Shown piece by piece: positions 35,800 through 46,393 of a DNA stretch of 64,000 nucleotides (position 1 is the first letter of the stretch; each line of letters opens with the position of its first letter). The notes below the pieces were generated by a model. The model searched no databases. It saw only the letters and a program-made list of their open reading frames with translations, and was not told the DNA's origin. Position numbers and translations under genes: made by a program. The stretch lies in assembly GCF_003383615.1 (NCBI RefSeq), contig NZ_QNUL01000007.1:165445-229444 (forward strand). Direction: 5' to 3'. This stretch comes from Dyadobacter luteus. Lineage in GTDB: Bacteria; Bacteroidota; Bacteroidia; Cytophagales; Spirosomataceae.

Positions 35800-37689
35800 T
35801 CACAGCGCTCCTTTTTTGATTTCCTCTACTACTGCCGGATCCAGCAAAGTGGACGTATCTCCAAGGTTATTCATCTCTCCCTCCGAAATTTTCCGGAGAA
35901 TCCTTCTCATAATTTTCCCTGAACGCGTCTTCGGCAATCCTGAAACAAACTGAATTTTGTCCGGCTTGGCAATAGGGCCTATAATGCGTGACACCGTTGC
36001 CAGAATATCCTTGCGGAACATTTCTGCATCATCCGGCTTCGACTCCGTAATGATGTAGGCATATATCCCTTGTCCTTTAATATCATGCGGATAACCCACC
36101 ACAGCAGATTCCACCACACCGAGGTGCATATTAATCGCATTCTCAACTTCGGCAGTTCCAATTCTATGGCCTGACACATTCAATACATCATCCACCCTAC
36201 CGGTAATGCGGTAGTAGCCATCCTCATCTCTTAAGCAACCATCACCTGTAAAGTACATACCCGGGTAAGTAGAGAAATACGTTTGCTTACAGCGTTCATG
36301 ATCTCCGTAGGTAGTCCGGATAATACCCGGCCATGGAAACTTGATACACAAATTACCACTCACGCCATTTCCTTCAATCTCCTTACCGTTTTCATCCACC
36401 AGTACAGGCTGTATACCAGGTAATGGCAAAGTAGCATATGTCGGCTTTTCCGGTGTAATACCTGCCAGCGGAGATATCATAATACCGCCGGTTTCAGTTT
36501 GCCACCATGTATCTACAAGAGGACAATGACTGCCACCAATGTTCTGCTTGAACCATTGCCATGCTTCTTCATTGATTGGCTCTCCTACCGATCCCAGTTT
36601 GGTAAGCGAGGACAAATCATGATCCTTTACGAAATGTAGCCCAAAGCTCATCAGCGAACGAATTGCAGTTGGAGCAGTATAAAGAATATTCACTTTATGC
36701 TTCGCAACGATCTGCCATAAACGTCCTGCATCGGGGTAAGTCGGTACACCTTCAAAAACGACAGATGTCGCTCCGTAACAAAGCGGTCCGTAAACGATAT
36801 AGCTGTGCCCGGTAATCCAGCCGATATCTGCTGTACAGAAATGGATCTCTCCCGGTTCGTACTGGAATACATTGGCAAATGTATAAGTAGCGAAAATCAT
36901 ATAACCGCCACACGTATGCACCACACCTTTAGGTTTTCCGGTAGAACCCGATGTATATAAAATGAAGAGCGTGTCCTCTGCATCCATGGGTTCCGCAGGG
37001 CATATCGAATCGACATGTTTTACTTCTTCCTCCCACCACAAATCACGGCCTTTCAGCATGGATACAGGAGTCCTTGTTCGTGTCATGACGATCACACTTT
37101 TTACCGTTGAGCACTGATCAAGGGCAGTATCAACAGTTTCCTTCATCGGGATCACCTTATTTCCACGGAAAGCACCGTCCGAGGTGATTACCATAGTACA
37201 GGCCGAATCATTGATCCGGTCGGCTATAGATTTGGCAGAAAACCCTCCGAAAACAACAGAATGAACGGCACCGATACGGGCACATGCCAATACTGCTACC
37301 GTAAGCTCGGGCACCATTGGCAGATATATACAAACACGGTCGCCTTTTTTGACACCATGCTTTTTTAGTACGTTAGCAAATCTGCAGACACGGTCATGCA
37401 GCACGCGATAAGTAATACTTACAGCTTCATCATCCGGGTCATTAGGCTCCCAGATCAAAGCTACCTGATCTCCTCTTTCTTCAAGATGGCGATCCAATGC
37501 ATTTTCTGTGATGTTCATTTCGCCACCTTCGTACCACTTCACATTAGCTTCATTGAAATCCCAGCTCAATACTTTCTTCCAGGGTTTGCGCCATTTGAAT
37601 TGCTGACCAATTTCAGCCCAAAAACCTTCGGGATCATCTACACTCTGCTGATAGGCTGTCTGGTATTCTTCAAAGGTCTTTATTCTCAT
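35800..37689 (-). CDS. acs: Acetyl-CoA synthetase
   Basis: This enzyme of about 629 residues makes acetyl-CoA from acetate, ATP and CoA. It has [18 protein letters not shown] (AMP-binding P-loop), [31 protein letters not shown], and the C-terminal [11 protein letters not shown] with the regulatory/catalytic Lys that is acetylated in other bacteria. Size is typical of AcsA. A TTG at 37695 lies in frame; I prefer the ATG at 37689 (MRIKTFEEY). It appears monocistronic, with a long 250-base upstream region. Confidence 0.96.
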   Translation of the reverse strand: MRIKTFEEYQTAYQQSVDDPEGFWAEIGQQFKWRKPWKKVLSWDFNEANVKWYEGGEMNITENALDRHLEERGDQVALIWEPNDPDDEAVSITYRVLHDRVCRFANVLKKHGVKKGDRVCIYLPMVPELTVAVLACARIGAVHSVVFGGFSAKSIADRINDSACTMVITSDGAFRGNKVIPMKETVDTALDQCSTVKSVIVMTRTRTPVSMLKGRDLWWEEEVKHVDSICPAEPMDAEDTLFILYTSGSTGKPKGVVHTCGGYMIFATYTFANVFQYEPGEIHFCTADIGWITGHSYIVYGPLCYGATSVVFEGVPTYPDAGRLWQIVAKHKVNILYTAPTAIRSLMSFGLHFVKDHDLSSLTKLGSVGEPINEEAWQWFKQNIGGSHCPLVDTWWQTETGGIMISPLAGITPEKPTYATLPLPGIQPVLVDENGKEIEGNGVSGNLCIKFPWPGIIRTTYGDHERCKQTYFSTYPGMYFTGDGCLRDEDGYYRITGRVDDVLNVSGHRIGTAEVENAINMHLGVVESAVVGYPHDIKGQGIYAYIITESKPDDAEMFRKDILATVSRIIGPIAKPDKIQFVSGLPKTRSGKIMRRILRKISEGEMNNLGDTSTLLDPAVVEEIKKGAL

Positions 37690-37945
37690 GATCAATACAG
37701 GTTAACATAGCGAAATAGGATAATAACCGTCAATTTATAATTTTCATTTGGTTAGTCCTACTCAATCAGGAACAGAAATTATTGTTCATTCTGAGAAAAA
37801 ATAACACTTAAATCAGAATCAACTGATAATCATTTAGAAAAACATGAAAATTTATAATTTTTACAATACGAAACATTACTTACTAAATACAATTGACAGA
37901 AATTTCTGTACTTTCGAATGAATATCCGTCTGCATAAATAGCTTC

Positions 37946-39178
37946 ATGAACTCCGAAATTCCTCCACTTTCTACCCATCTTAACAACGGCTTAACCGAGA
38001 CCGAACTGGCATTTATTGAAGTGCATCAGCACGACGATATCACTCAGCTTCTTCTCTCTGCAGCAAGGTTTAAAAATGTGGATGTTAAAAAGCTTGCAGG
38101 CCAGATTCATGCAAGACAAAAAGCTACCAAAAAACTTCCAGAGTGGGTGGCCGAGCCAAAAATCTGGTTTCCTCCTGCTCTTTCTGTAGAACAAAGCTCT
38201 TCGGAAGCTACCGCACGTTTCAAAGCGAGTCTGGTATCGGGCAAATCGTTAATTGATACCACAGGAGGTATGGGAATTGATGTATTTTACATGAGCCGGA
38301 AGTTTGAGTCAGCCATGTATTTTGAACTACAAAAAGAGGTAGCAGATGCAGCTGTTTTCAATTTTGGTTTATTCAACTGTAAGAATATTACAGTCAGGAA
38401 TACCGATTCTGTGGGAGCCATCGCTTCTGAAAAGCTCAAAGCAGACTGGATCTTTTCGGATCCCGCGCGAAGGGATAGTAACAAAGACAAGGTAGTAAAA
38501 CTTTCTGATTGTGCTCCTGATATACCGGCCCATCTTGACCTGTTGCTGGAAGCAGCTCCGGATATACTGATTAAAACATCCCCATTACTGGATATTGATC
38601 TGGCTGTAAAAGAGTTAAAGTATGTAAAGGCGGTGTACATTATCGGATACGATCAGGAATGTAAGGAACTTTTATTTCACCTTCGCCGTGAGGCGGTCGA
38701 AGTGGATTTCGAGTTGAAACCACGTGTTTTAAATCACAATGGTGATGTAACATCCTCACTGGACTTTACGAAATCAGAAGAGCAGAATGCATTGGTGACT
38801 TACAGTAATCCGCTCGGTTATCTCTACGAACCTCATGCCGCTGTATTAAAGTCGGGCGCATTTAAGACTGTAGCTACAAAACTTGAGGCTTATAAACTGG
38901 CTCCAAGCAGTCACCTGTATACTTCAGAAAATAGCATTGAACACTTCCCCGGCCGCACATTTGAGGTCATCGGGTACTGTAAACCTGACGGTGGAGATAT
39001 CCGGAAATTGATCGGACAAGACAAGGCAAATCTGACAATCAGAAATTTTCCTGCAAAAATTCAAGACCTGAGAAAAAAATGGCGTCTCAACGAAGGTGGC
39101 GACATTTATCTATTCGCAACTACACTTTCCGATAATAAAAAAGTTGTAGTAGCCTGCAGAAAACCAGCCACGTTATAA
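37946..39178 (+). CDS. PG_1098-type SAM-dependent methyltransferase with THUMP-like domain
   Basis: This 410-residue protein has a SAM-binding motif (SLIDTTGGMGIDVFYMS, near residue 97), SDPARR as the motif IV-like site (about residue 173), and a C-terminal region that fits the ferredoxin-like/THUMP-like module of the Bacteroidota PG_1098 family. An RNA methyltransferase role is inferred from the THUMP-like fold. The N-terminal 80 residues are helical (DITQLLLSAARFKNVDVKKL). The ATG at 37946 fits. It is likely its own transcript. Confidence 0.82.
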   Translation: MNSEIPPLSTHLNNGLTETELAFIEVHQHDDITQLLLSAARFKNVDVKKLAGQIHARQKATKKLPEWVAEPKIWFPPALSVEQSSSEATARFKASLVSGKSLIDTTGGMGIDVFYMSRKFESAMYFELQKEVADAAVFNFGLFNCKNITVRNTDSVGAIASEKLKADWIFSDPARRDSNKDKVVKLSDCAPDIPAHLDLLLEAAPDILIKTSPLLDIDLAVKELKYVKAVYIIGYDQECKELLFHLRREAVEVDFELKPRVLNHNGDVTSSLDFTKSEEQNALVTYSNPLGYLYEPHAAVLKSGAFKTVATKLEAYKLAPSSHLYTSENSIEHFPGRTFEVIGYCKPDGGDIRKLIGQDKANLTIRNFPAKIQDLRKKWRLNEGGDIYLFATTLSDNKKVVVACRKPATL

Positions 39179-39228
39179 TCATCTCAACGCCGGTTCAAAC
39201 GGTCTTAACTTCTTGGTAAAAGAAAACT

Positions 39229-39879
39229 ATGAAATCAAACATTGCCTCCGCAGCTGTTGCCTTATTTGCTATGCTTTCTATATCGGCATCGGCTCAAAGC
39301 GTATTTCCGGGAAAAGAAACAATTGATAAAAAAGAGTTTTCAGGTCTTACACTAAGTCAGGGAATACAGGATAAGTACCTGAGCAACTATTGGGAAACTT
39401 ATCTGGCTAAGTATGGAAAAGTAAAAGGTAAAAAGGGGAATTACAGTATTGAAAAAGCAGGCATCACAAATATTTCTCCGAACGCTGTTCAGGTTACCAG
39501 CCAGGTAGCATCGGTAAACAAAACGCTTTCGAAGGTATTTATCGCACTGAATGTCGACGGCTCTTATGTAACAAGTGAAAATGAACAGTCGTACAAAGCC
39601 GCAGAGCAATTGCTTAAAGATTTCTCGGATTACGCTGCCGCAAGCGAGCAGGTACGATTGGCCGATGAAGTGTTCACTACATCTGAAAAAAGTCATCAGA
39701 AACTGCAAAAGCAGATTGAAGATACCACCAAGGATATCGACAAAACTGAAAAAAAACTGGTTGAGCTAAGAGCAGAACTGGAAAAAGGTAAAACAGACTC
39801 ACAAACTTCACTGGCCGATTTACAGAATAAACAAAAGGCACTGGAAGCTGCCAAAGTTAAAGTTCCTTCTCTGAAATAG
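39229..39879 (+). CDS. Hypothetical exported coiled-coil protein
   Basis: This 216-residue protein has a signal peptide (to about residue 22, ISASAQS), a globular middle with KYGKVKGKKGNYSIEKAGIT, and a C-terminal coiled coil (about 145-210, rich in Lys/Glu/Gln heptads such as KSHQKLQKQIEDTTKDIDKT). It is presumably periplasmic. No family is recognised. Confidence 0.75.
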   Translation: MKSNIASAAVALFAMLSISASAQSVFPGKETIDKKEFSGLTLSQGIQDKYLSNYWETYLAKYGKVKGKKGNYSIEKAGITNISPNAVQVTSQVASVNKTLSKVFIALNVDGSYVTSENEQSYKAAEQLLKDFSDYAAASEQVRLADEVFTTSEKSHQKLQKQIEDTTKDIDKTEKKLVELRAELEKGKTDSQTSLADLQNKQKALEAAKVKVPSLK

Positions 39880-39883
39880 CCTC

Positions 39884-39922
39884 AGAAAAAATAATCCCCG
39901 GATGAGCAAACGTCCGGGGATT
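39884..39922 (-). terminator. Terminator of the ArsC-like gene
   Basis: AATCCCCGGA (39893-39902) pairs with TCCGGGGATT (39913-39922). On the minus strand the hairpin is followed by ATTTTTT. It may also slow plus-strand transcription from the coiled-coil gene. Confidence 0.85.
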
Positions 39923-39929
39923 TGTGTAT

Positions 39930-40286
39930 TTACGAAAGTAATGTTTTCTGATATTCAGCTTCTGAAAATCCAAGCAACACTGCTTTTCCAGATTCATCTT
40001 CTATCAGAGGTCTTTTGATTACCGAGGTTTTATCAGTCATTAGTACTACTGCTGAATCAATATTGTTTACAGCTGCTTTTTCTTCATCTGTCAAAGCCTT
40101 CCACGTAGTACCTGCTTTGTTTACCAACTTCTCCCAGGGGAATACCTCCGACCAGGTTTTCAGTTTATCCTCCGTAATCCCTTTCTTTTTATAATCATGA
40201 AAAGTATATGGTATTTTGTTCTCGTCTAGCCAGGTACGCGCTTTTTTTACAGTATTACAATTGGGAATCCCATATACAGTCAACAT
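39930..40286 (-). CDS. ArsC/Spx-family (YffB-like) protein
   Basis: This 118-residue thioredoxin-fold protein begins MLTVYGIPNCNTVKKARTWL with the single redox Cys at residue 10 of the ArsC/YffB motif, and ends with KRPLIEDESGKAVLLGFSEA, typical of YffB. Members are not all arsenate reductases; the missing Arg triad cannot be judged by eye, so a glutathione- or thiol-dependent reductase role is inferred only. It lies 26 bases after the transporter gene on the same strand. Confidence 0.85.
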   Translation of the reverse strand: MLTVYGIPNCNTVKKARTWLDENKIPYTFHDYKKKGITEDKLKTWSEVFPWEKLVNKAGTTWKALTDEEKAAVNNIDSAVVLMTDKTSVIKRPLIEDESGKAVLLGFSEAEYQKTLLS

Positions 40287-40312
40287 ACTATCAATTACTT
40301 TTAAATTCGAAA

Positions 40313-41710
40313 TTATACCTCTGTACCTCCGTCAACTGCAAGCTGATCGGAATTATGCATTTTTTCATCGTCAAGCTCCCCTTCCCAACGTGCCACCACA
40401 GCTGTAGCCAGGCAGTTTCCTGCCACATTCACAGTGGTTCGTGCCATATCCATCAGCTCGTCGATACCCATAATCAGCAACACGGGCCATTCAGGCATTC
40501 CGAAGTTTGCAATAGCACCCAGCAAAATTACAAGCGTCGCCCTTGGTATACCCGCTACACCTTTACTGGTTAACATCAAAAGAAATACCATGGTGATCTG
40601 CTGACCGATAGACATTTCTGTACCAGTTGCCTGTGCCACAAAAACCGTTGCCAACGCAAGGTAAAGTGTAGAACCATCCAGATTAAAACTATAGCCTGTT
40701 GGCATTACAAAGGCTACAATCTGACGGGGTACACCAAACTTCTCCATTTTCTCCATGGCTTTGGGTAACGCGGCCTCCGAACTGGTGGTAGCAAATGCAA
40801 TAGATAATGGTTCGAATATATTTTTAGCAAGTTTGATAACCGGAATACGGGCAATAAGCGCGACAGGTACAAACACAACCAATACAAATACAACCAGCGC
40901 GCAATACAAGGTTGCCAGTAGTAACGCCAGATTTTTAAGTACATCAATACCCATGTGACCAACCGTTTCCGCAATCGCAGCCCCTACCCCGATCGGAGCG
41001 AAAAGCATGATAATTTTGGTAAACTTGAACATCACTTCGGCAAGCAGTTCTACGCCGGCAACAAACTTTTCTTTCTTAACGGCAGGTAGCATCGCAAGAC
41101 TGACACCAAACAAAACACTGAAAACAACGATCTGCAACACTTCGCCATGGTAGATAGACTTCGCCATGTTCTCAGGAAATGAGTGAACGATAATGTCCTG
41201 CCAGGTTTGTTGCTTCACTTCAGGAAGCGTCGCATTCAGCGAAGCTGGTGGAATAATTCCTTCACCCGGCTTAAACCAGTTTGCAAAAACAAGTCCGATC
41301 AACAGCGCGAAAGTGGTGACAACTTCAAAATAAACCAGAGACTTCCATCCCATACGTCCTACCTGTTTCAGGTCGGAGTGACCTGCTATCCCAGTAACCA
41401 GCGTAGCAAATAGCAACGGCGCGATCACCGTCTTAATCATTTGCAGAAATATCTGTCTTAGAAAATGAAGATTGGTCCCCATTTCCGGAAAATCATAACC
41501 AATTTCTGTTCCAACCAGCATTGAGATCAGAATAGAGGTGGTTAGATTTCTTTTGATAAATGCGAATACGAGCAGCCCCGCCAATGCAAGCCAACGTAAC
41601 ACAAGCAGGACCTCGTCCTGTATGGAAACGATATTGTAAGCATTCAGAACGGTGGCAATGGCAGCAACACTAATGAGGGCTATATTAACAATGGTAATTT
41701 TGCTCTTCAT
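40313..41710 (-). CDS. Dicarboxylate/amino acid:cation symporter (DAACS family)
   Basis: This 465-residue inner-membrane transporter has about eight helices and two hairpin loops. The signatures IAFATTSSEAALPKAM (HP1 serine-rich motif) and FVMPTGYSFNLDGSTLYLAL (TM7) are diagnostic of the GltP/DctA/SLC1 family. It imports glutamate, aspartate or C4-dicarboxylates with H+ or Na+. Ligand preference cannot be told by eye. A 374-base region precedes the start. Confidence 0.93.
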   Translation of the reverse strand: MKSKITIVNIALISVAAIATVLNAYNIVSIQDEVLLVLRWLALAGLLVFAFIKRNLTTSILISMLVGTEIGYDFPEMGTNLHFLRQIFLQMIKTVIAPLLFATLVTGIAGHSDLKQVGRMGWKSLVYFEVVTTFALLIGLVFANWFKPGEGIIPPASLNATLPEVKQQTWQDIIVHSFPENMAKSIYHGEVLQIVVFSVLFGVSLAMLPAVKKEKFVAGVELLAEVMFKFTKIIMLFAPIGVGAAIAETVGHMGIDVLKNLALLLATLYCALVVFVLVVFVPVALIARIPVIKLAKNIFEPLSIAFATTSSEAALPKAMEKMEKFGVPRQIVAFVMPTGYSFNLDGSTLYLALATVFVAQATGTEMSIGQQITMVFLLMLTSKGVAGIPRATLVILLGAIANFGMPEWPVLLIMGIDELMDMARTTVNVAGNCLATAVVARWEGELDDEKMHNSDQLAVDGGTEV

Positions 41711-42084
41711 ACAGAAAATTTGGTGTAGGATATGCGATATAAAAGGTAAACATAGGGAAAATCATTTTAACGAACACTGCACGCCCGACCGCAATTCACA
41801 CGAATTACAAAATAATACAAAAGCATATCCCAATTTTTCTACCACCTTGTATTATTTATCTCATAATCAACCAAACAAAGAATCGTTTTAGAGCATTACC
41901 GATGGTCGGAGTAACACCTGAGGATATTTCAACTTACCCCTGCATGGCATGGTATTTGAACTGCTTCGTATAGTGGTGTTAAATATTTGTTATTTTTATA
42001 AAAAACAGGATTTATCATCATTTGTTGGATTTAACTTACCAGGATAATATCTAAATACTATTTCTGAATTTAACCACTTTCCAC
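41711..42084. other. Intergenic region between the transporter and the usp gene
   Basis: These 374 bases separate divergent genes and should hold both promoters. The sequence is AT-rich and I see no convincing exact -7 box, hairpin or coding frame. Confidence 0.5.
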
Positions 42085-42936
42085 ATGAATCGAATCCTCA
42101 TTCCTGTTGACTTCTCTGAAAATGCCGACCGCGCTCTTGCAGCAGCCAAGATTATTGCAGACAAAGAAACAACTTCATTGCTGATACTTCATGCCTATCA
42201 GCCTTACATAGCTGATACCACGACTTTGCAAGGTAATGTATTGCCGGGAGTAGGCTCCCCTGATTTCTATTCTGTGACGGCTGAGCTTGAACACGAATTT
42301 GAGAACCGGCTTAACGAATATGCACAAACTTTGAAAGATGAAGGATATCTGGCCAGTACAATATGGGCTGTGGGTGGCGTTCAATCGGCGGTTGAAGAAG
42401 CGGTAAAGGAACATAATCCGGACCTGATCATCATGGGGCGTACCGGAACAGGGGGCTTTCTGGATAAACTGATCGGTAGTTCTGCTACAAGCATAGCACT
42501 ACATTCGCCTTGCCCTGTCATGATTATTCCGCCTCAGGTGACACCGAAAAAATTCAGCCGTGTGGTATATGCGACACAATTTGAATATGAAGAAAGAGAC
42601 ATATTAAGGGAAGTATTTGTGCTGATGAACCACCTGGGTGCAAAACTACAATTACTCAAAGTGAGCGCCGACACACAGCCGGATATACAGCCCGACAATC
42701 AATTTATCAGTGAAATTAAAAGTGAATTCACGATAGCAAATGAAGATATTGTAATCCGGAAGGCGAGATATGTAATCGACGGAATTGAACAATACTGTGA
42801 TGAAGTACAGGCCGACCTGTTGATTATGTCCTCGCGCGAGCGTTCCTTTATTGAAGAATTTCTGATCAATCCGAGTGTGACTAAAAAACTGGTGATTGAT
42901 ACACATGTTCCGTTACTGGTATTTCATCTTAAGTAA
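42085..42936 (+). CDS. Tandem universal stress protein
   Basis: This 283-residue protein has two UspA domains. The first (1-150) has the ATP-binding loop GRTGTGGFLDKLIGSSAT and then CPVMIIPP; the second (155-283) starts KKFSRVVYATQFEYEERDIL and has a degenerate loop SSRERSFIEEFLINPS. Such proteins bind ATP or stress signals in the cytosol. It is followed 8 bases later by corA, so the two may be co-transcribed. Confidence 0.92.
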   Translation: MNRILIPVDFSENADRALAAAKIIADKETTSLLILHAYQPYIADTTTLQGNVLPGVGSPDFYSVTAELEHEFENRLNEYAQTLKDEGYLASTIWAVGGVQSAVEEAVKEHNPDLIIMGRTGTGGFLDKLIGSSATSIALHSPCPVMIIPPQVTPKKFSRVVYATQFEYEERDILREVFVLMNHLGAKLQLLKVSADTQPDIQPDNQFISEIKSEFTIANEDIVIRKARYVIDGIEQYCDEVQADLLIMSSRERSFIEEFLINPSVTKKLVIDTHVPLLVFHLK

Positions 42937-42944
42937 AGTATACC

Positions 42945-44069
42945 TTGAATACATCTGACACCACAAACCTCGTACCTAAAAAAGGAGAGAAACCTCCCAA
43001 AACCAAGCGTTACAAGCGGCACAATCTGCTTACATCGCCTGGAACACTTGTGTACATAGGTCCCGAAACTGAGTTAAAAACAAGGATAAAAAAGATTCAG
43101 TACAATGAAAAAGTATTTTCGGAGAGTGTTGTCAAGTCATTAATTGAATGTGTACCCGGAGAGCGATCAGAAGGGTTAATCACCTGGCTCAATGTAGATG
43201 GTATCCATCAAACATCTCTGATTGAAAAGCTAGGTACACTATATGAGCTGCATCCGCTTTTATTGGAAGATGTCGTTAATACAGAGCACAAACCTAAAAT
43301 TGAGCTGTACGACAGCGGTCATCTTTTTGTCACACTTAAAATGCTCCATATTGACAGTGAACTGCCGCTTTCGATCAGTGCTGAGCATGTCAGTTTTGTT
43401 CTCGGACATAATTATCTGATCTCATTTCAGGAAGAGTTAAGCGACGACATATTTACCTCCGTGCTGGCCAGGTTAAAAGCGTCTGTAGGCAAAACCCGTA
43501 AAAACGGAGCGGATTACCTGATGTTTGCTTTGATGGATGTAGTCATTGACAACTACTTCATTATTCTTGAAAAGCTGGGTGATCAGCTTGACCTGGCTGA
43601 AGATCAGGTTATAAGAGGATCTAAACATTTTACGCTGGCAGATTTATATGCCTTAAAACGTGAGATAACACTCGTGCGCAGGTTTATCTGGCCGGTTCGG
43701 GATATTATCAATCAACTGATCAGGGAAGACAACCCTCTGGTTAGTAAAAAGTCAGTACCGTATTACCGCGACTTGTACGATCATGTCGTGCAAATGATTG
43801 ACACCATTGATTCTTACCGAGAATTGCTGGCCAGCTTGGCGGACGTTCATTTGTCCACCATGAGTAACAGGATGAATGCGGTGATGAAAACGCTGACTAT
43901 TTTTTCAGCCATCTTCATGCCGCTGACTTTCATTGTAGGTGTATACGGAATGAACTTTGATAATATGCCCGAGTTGCACTTCCACTACGGTTATTTTTAT
44001 ACCTGGGCGCTCATGCTGTTGGTTACTGTAGGAATGGTATTCTATTTCAAGTGGAGGCGATGGTTCTGA
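42945..44069 (+). CDS. corA: CorA-type magnesium/cobalt transporter
   Basis: This 374-residue protein has a large cytosolic N-terminal domain, a long helix, and two C-terminal membrane helices with the family signature YGMN between them (FIVGVYGMNFDNMPEL), ending in a basic tail. CorA channels carry Mg2+ inward under control of cytosolic Mg2+. The start is a TTG at 42945, only 8 bases after the usp stop; no ATG lies in a suitable upstream place. It is followed by a strong terminator. Confidence 0.95.
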   Translation: MNTSDTTNLVPKKGEKPPKTKRYKRHNLLTSPGTLVYIGPETELKTRIKKIQYNEKVFSESVVKSLIECVPGERSEGLITWLNVDGIHQTSLIEKLGTLYELHPLLLEDVVNTEHKPKIELYDSGHLFVTLKMLHIDSELPLSISAEHVSFVLGHNYLISFQEELSDDIFTSVLARLKASVGKTRKNGADYLMFALMDVVIDNYFIILEKLGDQLDLAEDQVIRGSKHFTLADLYALKREITLVRRFIWPVRDIINQLIREDNPLVSKKSVPYYRDLYDHVVQMIDTIDSYRELLASLADVHLSTMSNRMNAVMKTLTIFSAIFMPLTFIVGVYGMNFDNMPELHFHYGYFYTWALMLLVTVGMVFYFKWRRWF

Positions 44070-44091
44070 TTCAAATGTTGAAACAAAAAAC

Positions 44092-44125
44092 AAAAGTGCT
44101 TCAGGATCGCTCCCGAAGCACTTTT
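44092..44125. terminator. Bidirectional terminator between corA and pgl
   Basis: AAAAGTGCTTC (44092-44102) pairs with GAAGCACTTTT (44115-44125), 11 perfect pairs. A-runs on one side and T-runs on the other let it serve both convergent genes. Confidence 0.88.
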
Positions 44126-44148
44126 AATATGCAATCGATTTGAGATTA

Positions 44149-44871
44149 CTATGACAACTGAGCTGCTGCCGCTTCATCAACGAACCAGTGTAATTCTCCG
44201 TTTACTGGCTTGATAATCTGAGAAGGGAATTTATCCAGATTCTGATCACCTTCCAATACACTTTTCAAAGTCTCAGCTTTACCGGCTCCCGTTGCCATAA
44301 ATGCCACATATTTCGCAGCATTGACTACAGGAGCAGTTAGCGTGATGCGATACATATCCTGCGCCTGAAGAAAGAAAGCAGATGTCCATGCTTCGCTTTC
44401 ATGCACCACTTCCGTTCCCGGAAACAGCGATAAGGTATGTCCATCGTCTCCCATGCCCAGCAATACAAAATCAAAAGTGGATTCACCGTCTTTGAAATAT
44501 GATTTCAACACTTTTTCATAAGCCGCTGCAGATTCTTCGGGAGATACATCCGTACGCATAATATGGATATTCTCAGCAGGAACGTTTACCTTATTCAAAA
44601 GCTGATCGTAGCACATTTTGGCATTATTTCTTTCATCCTCGAAAGGAACTGCCCTTTCATCTCCCCAAAAGAAATGAACTTTCTCCCAGGGAATGTTCTC
44701 GCTGTAAGGAGACTCAGAAAGCAATGCATAAAGTGCCTTGGGCGTACTTCCTCCCGACAAAACGAAAGTAAACCGATCCTGCTTGCCAAGGGTAGCATCA
44801 ATCAATGTGACAATCCTATCCGCAAGGTCTTTACTCAGGTCAGCTGTATTTTTTGATACGTGAATTTCCAT
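44149..44871 (-). CDS. pgl: 6-phosphogluconolactonase
   Basis: This protein of about 240 residues from the ATG at 44871 (MEIHVSKNTADLSKDL) has the SOL/NagB-like features FVLSGGSTPKALYALL, VHFFWGDERAVPFEDERNNA and LLGMGDDGHTLSLFPGT. It hydrolyses 6-phosphogluconolactone to 6-phosphogluconate, the second step of the oxidative pentose phosphate pathway. It starts 4 bases after the zwf stop, so translation is coupled. A longer frame to 44916 overlaps zwf and lacks family support. Confidence 0.94.
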   Translation of the reverse strand: MEIHVSKNTADLSKDLADRIVTLIDATLGKQDRFTFVLSGGSTPKALYALLSESPYSENIPWEKVHFFWGDERAVPFEDERNNAKMCYDQLLNKVNVPAENIHIMRTDVSPEESAAAYEKVLKSYFKDGESTFDFVLLGMGDDGHTLSLFPGTEVVHESEAWTSAFFLQAQDMYRITLTAPVVNAAKYVAFMATGAGKAETLKSVLEGDQNLDKFPSQIIKPVNGELHWFVDEAAAAQLS

Positions 44872-44875
44872 AGAC

Positions 44876-46381
44876 TCAATCGTGTGGTGGAAAATTAATC
44901 CATGTATGTCCGTCACGGGCGATCAACGCATCCGCTTCGTCTGGCCCCCATGAATCCGGAACATAGTTCGGGAAGTTGGATGGACGACGGTTTTCCCATG
45001 TTTCAAGGATTGGCATAATTACCTTCCAGGCAGCATCCACCTGGTCGCCACGCATAAACAATGTCGCATCGCCTTCCATCACATCCAGCAGTAACGTTTC
45101 ATAAGCCTCAGGCAAATGTTCGCCTGGAACGCCATAATCAAACGTCATATCCACAGGATCCAGGTTCATAGTCTGTCCCGGACGTTTTGTCTGGAAACGG
45201 ATACTGATATCCATATTAGGCTGAATACTGATTGTCAACCTGTTGGATCTCCACGTTTCAGCAGATTCCGACGGGAACGCATAGTGAGGTGCAGGCTTGA
45301 ACTGCAACGTGATATGTGTTGTCTTTTCATTTAAGAACTTACCCGTTCTCACATAAAAAGGTACTCCCTGCCATCTCCAGTTATCAATATAAAACTTGGC
45401 CGCTGCAAATGTCTCTACATTTGACTCAGGATTCACTCCCTCCTCTTCTCTGTAGCCTACAACTTGCTGCCCTTTTTTCCAACCTTTAGAATATTGTCCG
45501 CGTACTGCATAGTCGTGTACCTGATCCTTGGAAATTCTACGGATTGCATTCAATACATCCACTTTTTTGTTACGTACCTCATTAGCATCAAAAGATACCG
45601 GTGGCTCCATCGCAACCATACAAAGGATCTGAAGAATATGGTTCTGAACCATATCTCTTAATGCGCCCGAACGCTCAAAATAACCACCACGACCTTCAAG
45701 ACCTACGCTTTCTGCAGCCGTAATTTGTACATGCTCAATGTAGTTTCTGTTCCACAATGGCTCGAACAGCGCATTTGCAAAGCGTAGTGCCAATATATTC
45801 TGAACTGTTTCTTTACCCAGGTAGTGGTCAATTCGAAAAATCTGTTCTTCGGTAAACATACCTGCAAGCAGCTCATTCAGTTCATGCGCGCTTTTCAGGT
45901 CATGCCCGAATGGTTTTTCAACTACAATACGCGTACTGCTTTTGTCTGAGCAAATCTTCAATGCGCCAAGTTTTTCAGCAATAGAAGGTACAAGCTGAGG
46001 TGCTACAGCAAGGTAAAAGATTACGTTAGGATGCACTCCCCATTCTTCTTCCTTTTCCTTCACAACATCAGTAATCTTGTGATAGGCCGCCGCATCGTCT
46101 CCATCCATTTGCAGATAGGAAACATGCTGAGCGAAATCAGCCCAGTGTTCATTTTCCTGATCTTTCCTTCTGGAGAATTTACTTACCCCGTCGAGCAAAT
46201 GCGTGTGATACGCCTCGTTGGAATAAGGACTTCTGCCAATACCCGCAATAGCAAATTGCTCGGGCATCCAGTTGTCCAGAAATAAGTTATATAACGCCGG
46301 AGTAAGTTTTCTATAATTCAAGTCCCCGCTTCCTCCGAAAATGAAGATTACCGATGCAGGGGGACGCTTATTTGTTTGCAT
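44876..46381 (-). CDS. zwf: Glucose-6-phosphate dehydrogenase
   Basis: This protein of about 501 residues makes NADPH from glucose-6-phosphate. It has an N-terminal nucleotide-binding motif ([20 protein letters not shown]), the active-site segment [13 protein letters not shown] and [10 protein letters not shown]. The family motif GGSGDL replaces GASGDL. I take the ATG at 46381 (MQTNKRPPA) as start; a TTG at 46390 is also in frame. It is 12 bases after gnd and 4 bases before pgl in one operon. Confidence 0.96.
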   Translation of the reverse strand: MQTNKRPPASVIFIFGGSGDLNYRKLTPALYNLFLDNWMPEQFAIAGIGRSPYSNEAYHTHLLDGVSKFSRRKDQENEHWADFAQHVSYLQMDGDDAAAYHKITDVVKEKEEEWGVHPNVIFYLAVAPQLVPSIAEKLGALKICSDKSSTRIVVEKPFGHDLKSAHELNELLAGMFTEEQIFRIDHYLGKETVQNILALRFANALFEPLWNRNYIEHVQITAAESVGLEGRGGYFERSGALRDMVQNHILQILCMVAMEPPVSFDANEVRNKKVDVLNAIRRISKDQVHDYAVRGQYSKGWKKGQQVVGYREEEGVNPESNVETFAAAKFYIDNWRWQGVPFYVRTGKFLNEKTTHITLQFKPAPHYAFPSESAETWRSNRLTISIQPNMDISIRFQTKRPGQTMNLDPVDMTFDYGVPGEHLPEAYETLLLDVMEGDATLFMRGDQVDAAWKVIMPILETWENRRPSNFPNYVPDSWGPDEADALIARDGHTWINFPPHD

Positions 46382-46393
46382 AAAATTCAAAAT

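Noticed and set aside
39930..40286. Assignment as arsenate reductase ArsC
   Set aside because: The C-terminal half resembles YffB and there are no arsenic genes nearby.
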